A DNA stretch of 64,000 nucleotides from Alphaproteobacteria bacterium. GTDB taxonomy: Bacteria > Pseudomonadota > Alphaproteobacteria > Micavibrionales > Micavibrionaceae. The notes beneath the pieces are model-generated. The model ran no database searches, was not told the DNA's origin, and saw only the letters and a list, made by a program, of their open reading frames with translations. Position 1 is the first letter of the stretch. Each line of letters starts with the position of its first letter. This document shows positions 19,041-28,400 of this stretch, in pieces. Where the stretch lies: the NCBI GenBank assembly GCA_030432025.1, contig JAUIIA010000004.1:62001-126000 (forward strand), given 5' to 3'. A program made the translations under genes and the position numbers.

Positions 19041-19069
19041 AAAATCGCGAAGCCGTGAAGCTCCGCGAT
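19038..19069 (-). terminator. Rho-independent terminator of yegP
   Basis: On the minus strand ATCGCGGAGC and GCTTCGCGAT pair around a 6-base loop with one mismatch, followed directly by six T residues. It lies 27 bases beyond the yegP stop and overlaps the tag stop codon on the other strand. Confidence 0.65.
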
Positions 19070-19096
19070 CCTTGAATGTCTAACTGTGCCTTGCAA

Positions 19097-19471
19097 TTAA
19101 GCCGCAGCAGCTTGATCGGTCTGGTCATCAATTTCCGCGATTGGCGCGTTTTTCTGAACCGACTCTATACCGTTGATCGCGCCGCTTTTGGCAGCATAGC
19201 CTTCGGATGACAGGATGATTTCGCCATTAGTAGCTGTCAGGTTGAAATATGTCTGACCGTCCTTGCCTTCTTCTGTCGCGAATTTAGGGTTTTTCTCGCC
19301 GTCAGCTTCTGCGTTAGGTGCGTTTTTCTTAACGGATTCAATACCGTTAATCGCAGAGTCCTTGGCCTTGTACATTTCGGATTTACCGATAACTTCGCCG
19401 TTACCAGCTGTGAGTGTGAAATATGTCTGGCCGTCTTTGGCTGTCTTTAATTGAAATGCTGGGTGTCCCAT
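19097..19471 (-). CDS. yegP: YegP-family protein (two DUF1508 repeats)
   Basis: A 124-residue protein made of two similar units of about 50 residues. The first contains AKDGQTYFTLTAGNGEVIGKS and AINGIESVKKNAP, the second GKDGQTYFNLTATNGEIILSS and AINGIESVQKNAP, the tandem UPF0339/DUF1508 pattern of E. coli YegP. The biochemical function of this family is not established. There is no signal peptide or membrane segment. A good AAGGAG ribosome site precedes the ATG. It is a single-gene unit with its own terminator, convergent with tag. Confidence 0.9.
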   Translation of the reverse strand: MGHPAFQLKTAKDGQTYFTLTAGNGEVIGKSEMYKAKDSAINGIESVKKNAPNAEADGEKNPKFATEEGKDGQTYFNLTATNGEIILSSEGYAAKSGAINGIESVQKNAPIAEIDDQTDQAAAA

Positions 19472-19611
19472 GTTTTCTCTCCTTGAGTATGGTTTAAATA
19501 TATTTTTATAAGGGCAAATGTTCGGTTGCGAGTCAACGCTTACGCGTGTTTGGAATATCGGCCAGCTGTGCTAGTGTCGATCAGGATATTTGCGATTTGA
19601 AAGGTAAGGTT

Positions 19612-20349
19612 ATGGAGAAGGATAAAACCTCCGTAGATGCATTGGCAGAAGCGACGCGCAGTCGCGCGAGTTTTTCAGGGCATGGTGGCTCATTAGGGGC
19701 TGCGGGGTATCGTGAAATTGCGACCGATCCGGAGAATTGCGAGTTTTTGAATGAACCCGGCGCGAGTATCGCCGTTTCACCAGGACCTAAAGGGTTTGAG
19801 TCGATGTTGATCGGCGTGGCGTGGGATAATATCAAGGTCGAACAATCAGGCTTTTTCGGCAAGATGTTCAAGAAAGTCCGTCAGGAAGGCGTAGATCTGG
19901 ATATCGGCTGTTTGTATGAAATGCAGGACGGTACACGTGGCGCCATTCAGGCCTTTGGCGAGAAGTTCGGCGATTACGAGAACCCGCCCTTCATGCAGCT
20001 TTCAGGTGATGAAAGAACAGGTGATGCGGACGGGCATGATGAATTCATCATGGTGAATGGTACCAAATGGAGCGAGGTCAAGCGCGTCCTTGTTTACATT
20101 TATATCTATGAAGGTGCGCCGCGCTGGAGCGAGATTAATCCGCAAATCATACTGGATGTTCCCGGTGAAGATGATCTGATTGTTACGCTGGGTGCGCATG
20201 ATGATGCTTTGGCGTTATGTGCTGTTGGTGGTCTTGAGAATGTACGTGGCGGTATTAAGCTGACCAATTACACGGAATATTTTCCGGGACATTACGAGAT
20301 GGACCGCGCCTTCGGTTTCGGGTTAGAATGGGGCGACGGGCGGAAATAA
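19612..20349 (+). CDS. TerD-domain protein (TerA-like)
   Basis: A 245-residue protein starting at the ATG with AAGGTAAGG upstream; a longer reading from 19546 has no ribosome site. After a low-complexity N-terminus (about 55 residues) it carries a TerD-like domain: VAWDNIKV..., DLDIGCLYEMQDG, LSGDERTGDADGHDEFIMVNG, and VYIYIYEGAPRW, with acidic residues where TerD proteins bind calcium. The C-terminal FGFGLEWGDG is reminiscent of TerA. TerD-family proteins occur in tellurite, phage and stress-response loci; their molecular function is unsettled. It is followed by an antiporter and a second TerD protein on the same strand. There is no terB or terC in the window. Confidence 0.75.
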   Translation: MEKDKTSVDALAEATRSRASFSGHGGSLGAAGYREIATDPENCEFLNEPGASIAVSPGPKGFESMLIGVAWDNIKVEQSGFFGKMFKKVRQEGVDLDIGCLYEMQDGTRGAIQAFGEKFGDYENPPFMQLSGDERTGDADGHDEFIMVNGTKWSEVKRVLVYIYIYEGAPRWSEINPQIILDVPGEDDLIVTLGAHDDALALCAVGGLENVRGGIKLTNYTEYFPGHYEMDRAFGFGLEWGDGRK

Positions 20350-20440
20350 TGATTTTTCGTTCTCGAATTTGCTCTTTGTCGTTGTGCTGTCCGCATAACC
20401 ATTTCAATGTTCTACAGGCTTAATTGAGGCAATCGCTTTT

Positions 20441-21439
20441 ATGGATCTGGTGACTTTACAGTCTTTGCTCATTCCTCTGGTGTTTATGATCTGTGGAATA
20501 TTTCTGCTTATCAAGGGCGGGGACTGGACGATCGATTCCGCCGTATATATTGCGCAGCGTTTTGGCCTCTCTCCTATGGTGGTCGGTTTTACCGTATTGG
20601 CGTTTGGGACGTCTCTGCCTGAATTGATTGTTTCTATTCTGGCTGTGCTTCGTGGTTCCGAAGGGATTGCGATGGGGAATGTTATCGGTTCCAACATCGC
20701 TAATATTTTGCTGGTTATCGGTTCATCGGCCCTGATTGCGACGATGTATATCAAGATTTCCAAGGGTCTGATTAAAGACATTATCATGATGATGCTTTCG
20801 GCCCTGCTGCTCATGGGCTTGATGCTTTATGGTGATATCGGCCGTGTTTCCGGTGTGATTATGGTTGCACTGTTGTTGGGATATGTATTTTTACAATACA
20901 AGATGGCGCTGAAGGGGGAGATCGAGGTTGAAACTCCACAAGAAGTGCCGGCCGGCGAAGACGAAGCGCAGGCAACGGGACATCCTTATGTCTTTTTGTT
21001 TCTGGGATTACTGGCGGTAGCCGGCGGTGCCGAGCTGCTTGTACGCGGTGCCAGCCAGTCCGCAGCGATTATCGGTGTGCCCGAAGATGTGATCGCGCTG
21101 ACGATTATTGCTTTCGGTACATCATTGCCCGAACTGTCGACCAGTATTATCAGTGCGCGGCGCGGCCATTCGGATATGGCGCTTGGTAACATTGTCGGAT
21201 CGAATGTGTTCAATGTTTTGATGATTATCGGTATCACCGCAATGGTTAAACCGATCACGCATCATTCCTATGCCGAGCAGCTTTTGACATTTGATATTTG
21301 GTTTATGCTGGCGGTGTCAGCGATTTTTGCAGGACTGGTTCTTGGTTACCGGAAGATCAACAAGCCGATCGGGATCGTGTTTATTTCGGCCTATGTTGCA
21401 TATACGATTTATATTTATGCCATCAATTTTGGCAGTTAA
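20441..21439 (+). CDS. yrbG: Calcium/sodium antiporter, CaCA superfamily (YrbG type)
   Basis: A 332-residue inner-membrane exchanger with about ten membrane segments and the two inverted alpha repeats of the CaCA family: AFGTSLPELIVSILA with GNVIGSNIANILLVIG near residues 60-95, and AFGTSLPELSTSIISA with GNIVGSNVFNVLMIIG near 225-260. The ion-coordinating Glu/Ser/Asn residues in both repeats are intact. An acidic, charged loop of about 25 residues separates the halves. The E. coli relative is YrbG. It sits between two TerD-family genes on the same strand (92-base and 48-base gaps), which suggests a shared role in calcium handling, an inference only. Confidence 0.88.
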   Translation: MDLVTLQSLLIPLVFMICGIFLLIKGGDWTIDSAVYIAQRFGLSPMVVGFTVLAFGTSLPELIVSILAVLRGSEGIAMGNVIGSNIANILLVIGSSALIATMYIKISKGLIKDIIMMMLSALLLMGLMLYGDIGRVSGVIMVALLLGYVFLQYKMALKGEIEVETPQEVPAGEDEAQATGHPYVFLFLGLLAVAGGAELLVRGASQSAAIIGVPEDVIALTIIAFGTSLPELSTSIISARRGHSDMALGNIVGSNVFNVLMIIGITAMVKPITHHSYAEQLLTFDIWFMLAVSAIFAGLVLGYRKINKPIGIVFISAYVAYTIYIYAINFGS

Positions 21440-21487
21440 GGCTTAACCTTTCTCGTGATAGTATAGAAAAAACAGCAGGATGTTTTT

Positions 21488-22129
21488 ATGAGCGATGATA
21501 TTTTTGACACCCAGTTCGAAGGCAAGGACGTCGAGCTTGACGATAATTTTGTCAAACTGGGCGATGACATAAATTTAACGGCTAAAGATCCCGCTTTGCG
21601 CAATGTTTTGATTGGTGCAGGTTGGGATTTGAATGCGTTTAACGCAGATGCGCTGGATCTCGATTTGAGTTTGTTCTTGCTGGATAAGAACGAGAAAACC
21701 CGCCATGACCCTGACTTCATTTTCTACAATCAACCGGACGGGTTAGAAGGTGGGATTAAGCACCACGGTGATAGCCGTACAGGTGCGGGTGATGGTGATG
21801 ATGAGAATATCACTGTCGATTTGCAAGCTGTGCCTTTTGATGTTGTGCAGATCATGATCACGATCACGATTTATAAAGGTTATGAGAAGCAGCAAAATCT
21901 TGACATGGTTCGCAATGCTTACTTACGCCTTGTGAACGGTGATACCAATCATGAATTATGCCGCTTTAACGTCGATAAGGTGCTCGAAGACAAGGAAGAG
22001 ACAGGCGTTTTGATCGGTGTTTTAAACCGTGAGGGACCGAAATGGCACTTCGTGCCGATGGCTGAATTTGTTCCGGGTGGTTTGGGCGAGATTGCGCGCG
22101 GTTACGGCTGCATTATCAATCAGGAATAA
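21488..22129 (+). CDS. TerD-family calcium-binding-type protein
   Basis: A 213-residue protein with a canonical TerD fold signature: LDLDLSLFLLDKNEKTRHDPDFIFYNQ, then HHGDSRTGAGDGDDENITVDL, VPFDVVQIMITITIYKGYEK, and MVRNAYLRLVNG. The DGDDE cluster and the early DLDLS acidic residues correspond to the calcium sites of TerD, as known from the family structure. There is no signal peptide, so it is probably cytoplasmic. Its stop codon abuts the stop codon of the convergent gene with no spacer. Which TerD, TerE or TerZ paralog it represents cannot be said. Confidence 0.85.
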   Translation: MSDDIFDTQFEGKDVELDDNFVKLGDDINLTAKDPALRNVLIGAGWDLNAFNADALDLDLSLFLLDKNEKTRHDPDFIFYNQPDGLEGGIKHHGDSRTGAGDGDDENITVDLQAVPFDVVQIMITITIYKGYEKQQNLDMVRNAYLRLVNGDTNHELCRFNVDKVLEDKEETGVLIGVLNREGPKWHFVPMAEFVPGGLGEIARGYGCIINQE

Positions 22130-22675
22130 TTACTTCTTCATACCCAGCAATGATGCAGGTTTGATCTTCGGCGATTTACGACCGATCTTGCCGCGTCGGC
22201 CGCCGCCCCACATAGAGTCATCGCGCATCTTGTCTTCGATCAGCAGATCGATATCCGGTAACTCCCCCATTTGCAGAGCTTCTACGCAAGACAGGAAAAA
22301 TTCGCAGCCTTTGCTTTCCCAATCGTGGAATTCGTTGACGTAGTCTTTGTCCTTGATACGGAGCAATTTGACGGTCCATTTATCTTCGACCATCGGTTCG
22401 CAGCGCATCCATAAAATTTGCTGTCGTCCGTCGGGGTGAATAATGGCACCGCCTTCACCTTCTTCACCTGTCTCGTCTTCCTGATCTTCATCGACTTCGT
22501 CATGCAGAAACTGGATTTCCGCTTCTACGTCTTCTGACGTGGGGCCCATTCTGACTTCGGCGCTGCAGGTGATGCCGCGCTCCTCATTGTAGACGAGCCA
22601 CGGACGTGTTTCATACGGCGCGAGAATGTAACTCACACCCAAATTTTCCAGCAATTTGTTCAAAGGAACCCGCAT
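22130..22675 (-). CDS. Acidic protein of unknown function
   Basis: I do not recognise this 181-residue protein. It has no signal peptide or membrane segment. The first 60 residues look globular (LLENLGVSYILAPYETRPW), followed by a strongly acidic stretch near residues 50-75 (EVDEDQEDETGEEGEGG), then HPDGRQQILWMRCEP and a hydrophobic-alternating region, and a basic tail (GGGRRGKIGRKSPKIK). The opposite charge of middle and tail may allow intramolecular or partner contacts. It shares its 3' boundary with the TerD gene and may belong to the same island, but there is no direct evidence of function. Confidence 0.7.
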   Translation of the reverse strand: MRVPLNKLLENLGVSYILAPYETRPWLVYNEERGITCSAEVRMGPTSEDVEAEIQFLHDEVDEDQEDETGEEGEGGAIIHPDGRQQILWMRCEPMVEDKWTVKLLRIKDKDYVNEFHDWESKGCEFFLSCVEALQMGELPDIDLLIEDKMRDDSMWGGGRRGKIGRKSPKIKPASLLGMKK

Positions 22676-22821
22676 AAGGTGTCAAATATGCTTGGTTATC
22701 TTGGTTAAAACAACGATTTTCAACATTCTATCATCATAGCAGAATTCATTTAGGAATGCCTCATTCGCGGATATAGACAATTTTTTCCTTAAGAAAGCAC
22801 TCAATCATTCGCACTATCAAT

Positions 22822-22829
22822 GATATAAT
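22822..22829 (+). promoter_or_regulatory. Extended -10 promoter element before the nuclease-like gene
   Basis: TGA followed by a perfect TATAAT (22824-22829) forms an extended -10 element (TGnTATAAT) 38 bases before the ATG at 22868. No good -35 hexamer is visible 16-18 bases upstream, which is acceptable for extended -10 promoters. Confidence 0.5.
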
Positions 22830-22867
22830 CTAATACTTATAGTGGTGTACGGTTCAAAATAACGCCT

Positions 22868-23935
22868 ATGTTTAAAAATAAGAGTCATTTCAGTCTATTG
22901 CTCCTCCTTGTCTTTCTAGGGGGTTTTTCGTATGCGTTTGCGCAAAATAATGCATCCAAGCCGCGTTTTTTCGAGGCCTCTGTACGGCCTTCCGACGCGG
23001 TAACGTTGAAGGCTGGCAGAACGACGATCAGGCTTTGGGGCGTTGAAGCCATTGATGGTATGCCCGCGAAATTCAACCTGAATGCGCTGGCCGAGATCGA
23101 GGGTATGCTGGAGCCGAATAAGGTGCGCTGTCAGTTGAAAAGCAAGCAGGACAATATTGTGGTCGCACAATGTACGAATGGGGCGCAGATTGATTTGGGC
23201 CTGCATATGTTGCAGCAAGGCTATGCCACCGTTAACCGCGATGTGATCTATGATACGCCGTTCGAACAATCCTATCTGAATGCCGAGAAAGATGCGCGCT
23301 TGCAAAATCTGGGTGTTTGGGAACAGGATGCCGACGAAAACGAGGATGGTAGTGCTACGCGCCTTTATATTGTTTTGGGCGGTATAGCGCTGACCATTAT
23401 TCTGGGCATCTTTACCGGCCTTGCCTATTTCATCATGCGTGGCTTCAAAAGTGTTAAGGATGCGCAGAACCAGAATACGGATATGATCGCGCGCGAGCGT
23501 GAGCTGCGGGAAAAAGAACGCCAGATTTTTGCACAAATGTTGGATTCCGAAATTAAGGCGAATAAGTCAAAGATCGAGGCGTATCTGATTGTGTATGACG
23601 AGATGCTGCGTGATTTGAAGGACACGGAAAAGCCACCGAAATACACAATTGCCGGTGATATCGTGCAGGCACAGCCTTCGCTGGAACGGTCCGTGTTTGA
23701 CCATAATACGGACAAGCTGGATATTCTGGGTGACTCGCTTTCCAGTGATGTCATTCACTTTTATGCCCGTATCAAGAACAAGCCGGATTACATCAATCTG
23801 GAGCCGGAGATGGCGCTGGATGATGCGATCGAGATTGTACAAAAAGCGTATGATAATGCCGTGCGTATCGACAAGATTTCGGACCGCCTGATCGATTTGT
23901 TCTCACAAGGCGGGCATTCTTCCAAAGACGTTTAA
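22868..23935 (+). CDS. Membrane-anchored protein with degenerate staphylococcal-nuclease-like domain
   Basis: A 355-residue protein with a signal peptide or anchor (residues 8-26), an SNase-like domain (about 35-155), one membrane segment (about 165-190), then a cytoplasmic-type coiled coil (MIARERELREKERQIFAQML) and a helical C-terminus. The SNase match is RLWGVEAIDG, QIDLGLHMLQQGYATV and KDARLQNLGVW. Compared with active nucleases, the RLxxVDxPE motif reads RLWGVEAID (Asp/Glu positions swapped to Glu/Asp), and the Arg expected after the D.YGR motif is absent. A catalytic role is therefore doubtful. It converges with xseA, overlapping by four bases. Function unknown. Confidence 0.65.
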   Translation: MFKNKSHFSLLLLLVFLGGFSYAFAQNNASKPRFFEASVRPSDAVTLKAGRTTIRLWGVEAIDGMPAKFNLNALAEIEGMLEPNKVRCQLKSKQDNIVVAQCTNGAQIDLGLHMLQQGYATVNRDVIYDTPFEQSYLNAEKDARLQNLGVWEQDADENEDGSATRLYIVLGGIALTIILGIFTGLAYFIMRGFKSVKDAQNQNTDMIARERELREKERQIFAQMLDSEIKANKSKIEAYLIVYDEMLRDLKDTEKPPKYTIAGDIVQAQPSLERSVFDHNTDKLDILGDSLSSDVIHFYARIKNKPDYINLEPEMALDDAIEIVQKAYDNAVRIDKISDRLIDLFSQGGHSSKDV

Positions 23936-25380
23936 TCAAATAAACTGTGCTGGTCGGCGCTGGCCGCCTTCTTCTTTTTCGCAGGCGCTTTCTTTTGGGC
24001 TTGCGGTTTTGGCGGAGGTGTCGGTGGCGGTGTATCGCCCACTGCGACATTTACAAGATTATCGTTGCGGAATTCGATTTCGAGAATTTCACCGTCCTTC
24101 AGATCTTTTCCATCGCTGACGATATTGCCATTTTCATTGCGGATGACTGTGAACCCGCGCTTGAGCACGTTCTTAAAGCTGTACGCTTCCAGCATTTTGC
24201 CCAGATGCTCGACATTTTGCTTCGGTTTTTCGGTCAGCTTATCTTGCTGGTTGAGCAAGGATTTGGAAGCCACTTCCAGATTGCGTTGAGCCAGTTTCAA
24301 TCGTTCTTCCGGGGTTCGCAGCTTGGCTTTGGCTTCGACCAGTCGGTTGCGCTTAACGTCCAGATAGCTGCCGAAGACGCGGCCGAGTTTATCGCCCAGA
24401 TGATCAAGGCGCTGGCTTTGGGATTCCATCAGGCGTTTCGGGTCGCCCAGACGTGCGCCCAGATTTTCTATGCGTTGGCGCTGCTCGCTTAAAATTCGAT
24501 TGGCTGCGGATACAAGCCGCTTTTCATCATCCAGAATTTGCGCGGTCAGTTGCGCCTTTACGGGCACGGCCATTTCGGCGGCACCCGTTGGGGTGGGTGC
24601 GCGCAGGTCGGCGGCGAAGTCGCACAGCGTTGTATCGGTTTCGTGCCCGACGGCGGAAATAACCGGGATTTCGCTTTCTGCTACTGCACGTACAACCTCT
24701 TCCTCGTTAAAGGGCATAAGGTCTTCGAGCGAGCCGCCACCGCGGGCGACGATCAAAATATCGGGTTTGGCAAAGCCATGCTCGTGAATGGTTTGAAAGC
24801 CACGCACGGCGGCGGCAACTTGTTTGGCTGCTCCGTCGCCTTGCACCAGTACAGGCCAGACAAGTACATCGCGTGGAAAGCGGTCAGAGAGGCGATGCAG
24901 GATATCGCGGATAACTGCGCCCGTCGGCGATGTGACGACACCGATAGTGGTGGGAAGGAAAGGTACAGGCTTTTTGCGCTCAGCCGCGAACAGTCCTTCG
25001 GCCGCGAGTTTCTTTTTACGCTCCTCCAGCATTTTGAGCAGCGCACCTTCGCCGGCAAGCTCCATTGATTCGATAATCAGTTGATAATTCGATCGCTGCG
25101 GATATGTCGAGATACGCCCGGTACAAATCACTTCCAGGCCTTCTTCGGGTTTAACCGACAGCTTGGCCATTGTCCCCTTCCAGCATACGGCATCGATAAC
25201 GGCCTGATCGTCTTTAAGAGAGGAATACATATGGCCCGAGGCTGCAATGGATACGCGGGAGAGTTCCCCGCGCACGCGCACGCGCCCGAAATTATCTTCT
25301 AGAGTCTTTTTGAGAGAGAATGCCAGTTCCTGAACCGAAAATTCGGGGACATTCGATTTCTTTGTTTCATGCTCAGCCAT
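23932..25380 (-). CDS. xseA: Exodeoxyribonuclease VII large subunit
   Basis: A 482-residue cytoplasmic subunit of the ExoVII single-strand nuclease. The N-terminal OB fold (residues 10-110: FSVQELAFSLKKTLEDNFG, VRGELSRVS, GHMYSSLKD) is followed by the catalytic domain with GVVTSPTGAVIRDILHRL, ARGGGSLEDLMPFNEEEVVRA and SAVGHETDTTLCDFAADLRAPTPTGAAE, all hallmark XseA motifs. A coiled-coil region covers residues 280-400, and the C-terminus is Pro- and Lys-rich (PPPTPPPKPQAQKKAPAKKK). The small subunit xseB is not in the window. It is divergent from putA across a short intergenic region that must hold both promoters. Confidence 0.96.
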   Translation of the reverse strand: MAEHETKKSNVPEFSVQELAFSLKKTLEDNFGRVRVRGELSRVSIAASGHMYSSLKDDQAVIDAVCWKGTMAKLSVKPEEGLEVICTGRISTYPQRSNYQLIIESMELAGEGALLKMLEERKKKLAAEGLFAAERKKPVPFLPTTIGVVTSPTGAVIRDILHRLSDRFPRDVLVWPVLVQGDGAAKQVAAAVRGFQTIHEHGFAKPDILIVARGGGSLEDLMPFNEEEVVRAVAESEIPVISAVGHETDTTLCDFAADLRAPTPTGAAEMAVPVKAQLTAQILDDEKRLVSAANRILSEQRQRIENLGARLGDPKRLMESQSQRLDHLGDKLGRVFGSYLDVKRNRLVEAKAKLRTPEERLKLAQRNLEVASKSLLNQQDKLTEKPKQNVEHLGKMLEAYSFKNVLKRGFTVIRNENGNIVSDGKDLKDGEILEIEFRNDNLVNVAVGDTPPPTPPPKPQAQKKAPAKKKKAASADQHSLFD

Positions 25381-25429
25381 AAATGTATGATAGAATTCTT
25401 AATTAATGAAACACAACCTTGAAGGCTCT

Positions 25430-28400
25430 ATGACGCGATCTTTTTCGTCGTATTTCATGCATAGCGAAGAACAGGCGGTTAAAACACTGCTGAAAGAATT
25501 GTCATGGGATGATGATTTATCATCCGCAGTCAAGGCGCGTGCGAAAAAGCTGGTTGAAGATGTGCGCTCGCAAAAGCGCAGCCCCGGTCAGCTTGAAGCC
25601 TTTATGCGTGATTACTCTCTTAATAGTGAGGAGGGGCTGGCGCTGATGACGCTGGCGGAAGCCTTGCTTCGTATTCCTGATAAGAAAACAGCGCAGGCCT
25701 TGATCAATGACAAGGTTGCGGCTTCGGACTGGTTGAAGAATATCGGCGAATCCGATGACTGGATGGTGAAGGCTGCCGGTGTCGGTTTGTTCATGACATC
25801 TAAAACTCTAAATAGTGTGATGCGCCGTGTCGGTGAACCAATTGTACGCGAAGCCATGGTGCGCGCGATGCAAATTCTGGGTAAGCAGTTTGTGTTGGGT
25901 GCGGACATAGAAGCGGCGTATCAGAACGCGGAAAAATTCAGAAAATCCGGTTACCGCATGTCGTATGACATGCTTGGCGAAGGCGCAAGGACGGCCGTGG
26001 ATGCCGAAAATTATTTCGAGGCGTACGAAAAGGCGATCCAGTATATCGGTGAGCGGGCAGACCCGCAGGATGAAAAACGACCGGGTATTTCTGTGAAGTT
26101 ATCGGCGCTGCATCCGCGTTATGAATATGCGCAAGAGGAACGTTGTATTCCCGAAATGACCGACAGGCTGTTGATGCTGGCGCGTAAGGCGGCAGGCTTT
26201 GATATGGCGTTGACGGTAGATGCAGAGGAAAGCGAGCGTCTGAATACATCCTTGCAGATTATTGAAGCTGTCTTGGCAGACAAGGAGCTCGGCGATTGGC
26301 AGGGATTTGGTCTGGCTATTCAGGGCTACATGAAATCCGCGCCCTATGTGATTGATTATGTGGTTGAGCTGGCGGAAGAACATGCGCGCCGCTTGCAGAT
26401 TCGCCTGATTAAGGGGGCTTATTGGGACAGCGAGATCAAGATCGCGCAAGTGGAAGGGCTGGATGATTTTCCCGTTTACACGAGGAAGGCCAATACCGAT
26501 ACGGCCTATCTGGCCTGTGCGGCAAAAATGTTGCGCAAAACCGAACATATTTATCCGATGTTCGGGACGCATAACGCCCATAGTGTTGCAGCCGTTATGG
26601 AGATGGGGCAGGGCAAGCAAGGCCAATTTGAATTCCAGAAATTATTCGGTATGGGACAGGCATTATTCGACCAGGTTCTGGAGCAAGGGCATGGTGCGAG
26701 TATCTATGCGCCCGTCGGTCCGCATAAGGATTTGCTGCCCTATCTGGTGCGGCGTTTGCTGGAAAATGGTGCGAATAGCTCCTTCGTGAACCGCATCCTG
26801 GACCAGGATGTGTCGGTTGATGAGCTTGTGGCTTGTCCTGTGGAAAAAGTGAAATCGTATAAAGAATTCAAACACCCTAAAATCCGGTTAGCGAAAGACA
26901 TGTTTCTGCATGAACCCCCGCAAGGGCGTTTCAACTCGCGTGGCATGGACCTGCATGCACCCGAAGAGGTCGACGCGCTTTATGAAAAGATGAAATCCGC
27001 GCCGCTGACATATCAAGCAAGCTCGATCATCGACGGTGAGAATTTCCGCCAAGGGGCAAGCGAGGATATTCATAATCCGTCGGATGTCAGCGACATTGTC
27101 GGCCATGTTTACAATCTTGAAATGCGGTATGTCGATGATGCGTTTGAGGTGGCTCAGGAAGGCTACCGCAAATGGTCGAACACGCATCCGGTTCAGCGCT
27201 CCGAAGCGTTGGTACGGGCCTCGGATATTCTGGAAGAGCGTCGTGAGGAAACGATCGCTTTGCTGGTTCGTGAAGCGGGTAAGACTATTCCCGATGCTGT
27301 TGCAGAAATTCGAGAAGCCGTTGATTTCCTGCGCTATTACGCGCAACAGGGGGAGGTCTTGTTCTCGCCCGAAGGTCAAGCGTTGCCGGGTCCGACAGGG
27401 GAGTCCAACCATCTTTTGATGCAGGGGCGTGGTGTGTTTGTTTGTATCAGCCCGTGGAACTTCCCGTTGGCGATTTTTACAGGCCAGATTGCTGCAGCAT
27501 TAATGGCGGGTAATGCGGTTTTGGCCAAGCCTGCTGAACAAACACCTTTGATTGCTAACTTTATGGTGCGAATTCTTCATGAAGCCGGTGTCTCGCCGAA
27601 TGCGCTGAATCTGATCACGGGTGACGGACGCATCGGGGCGCAGCTTGTTGCACATCATAGTGTCGCGGGCGTGGCCTTTACGGGTTCGACTGCGGTGGCG
27701 CGGGAAATTAATATAACTTTAGCGAATAAAGACGGGCCGATTGTACCGTTGATTGCCGAGACAGGTGGACAGAATGCCATGATCGTTGATAGCTCTGCCT
27801 TGCCCGAGCAGGTGATTGACGATGTGATTTTGAGTGCCTTTGGCTCAGCAGGGCAGCGTTGCTCGGCTTTGCGAGTTTTGTGCATTCAGGATGATGTTGC
27901 GCCGCAGATGATCAATATGCTGCGCGGGGCGATGCGTGAATTGAATGTCGGGAACCCGATGGAGTTGTCGTCTGATTTGGGACCTGTCATTGATGAGGAT
28001 GCTAAGGCTGTGTTGCTTCGCCACAGAGAAGCGCTGGGTGGATTTGGTGAGTTGATATATGAAGTGCCGCTGGATGCTGAATTGGTGCGCGAAGGATATT
28101 ATTTCGGGCCGAGTGCCTATGAAATTCAGAGCGTTAGCGATTTAAAGACAGAAGTGTTCGGGCCGATTTTGCACGTGATCCGGTTTGAGAAAAACAAGCT
28201 CGACGAATTGCTGGATGACCTTAAGGCCACTCAGTACGGGCTGACATTTGGTGTACATAGCCGTCTACAGAGCACGCAGACGCGGTTATCCCTGGCCTTG
28301 CCAGTCGGCAATGTCTACGTCAATCGTGGTATGACGGGTGCTATTGTAGGTTCACAACCATTTGGCGGGCGAGGACTGTCGGGGACCGGTCCTAAAGCCG

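Noticed and set aside
19612-22129. Tellurite resistance operon
   Set aside because: Only TerD-domain proteins are present; TerB and TerC are missing and the partner is a calcium antiporter.
25406-25429. Upstream ATG as start of putA
   Set aside because: No ribosome site, and only 25 bases would remain for both divergent promoters; the ATG at 25430 has GAAGG upstream.
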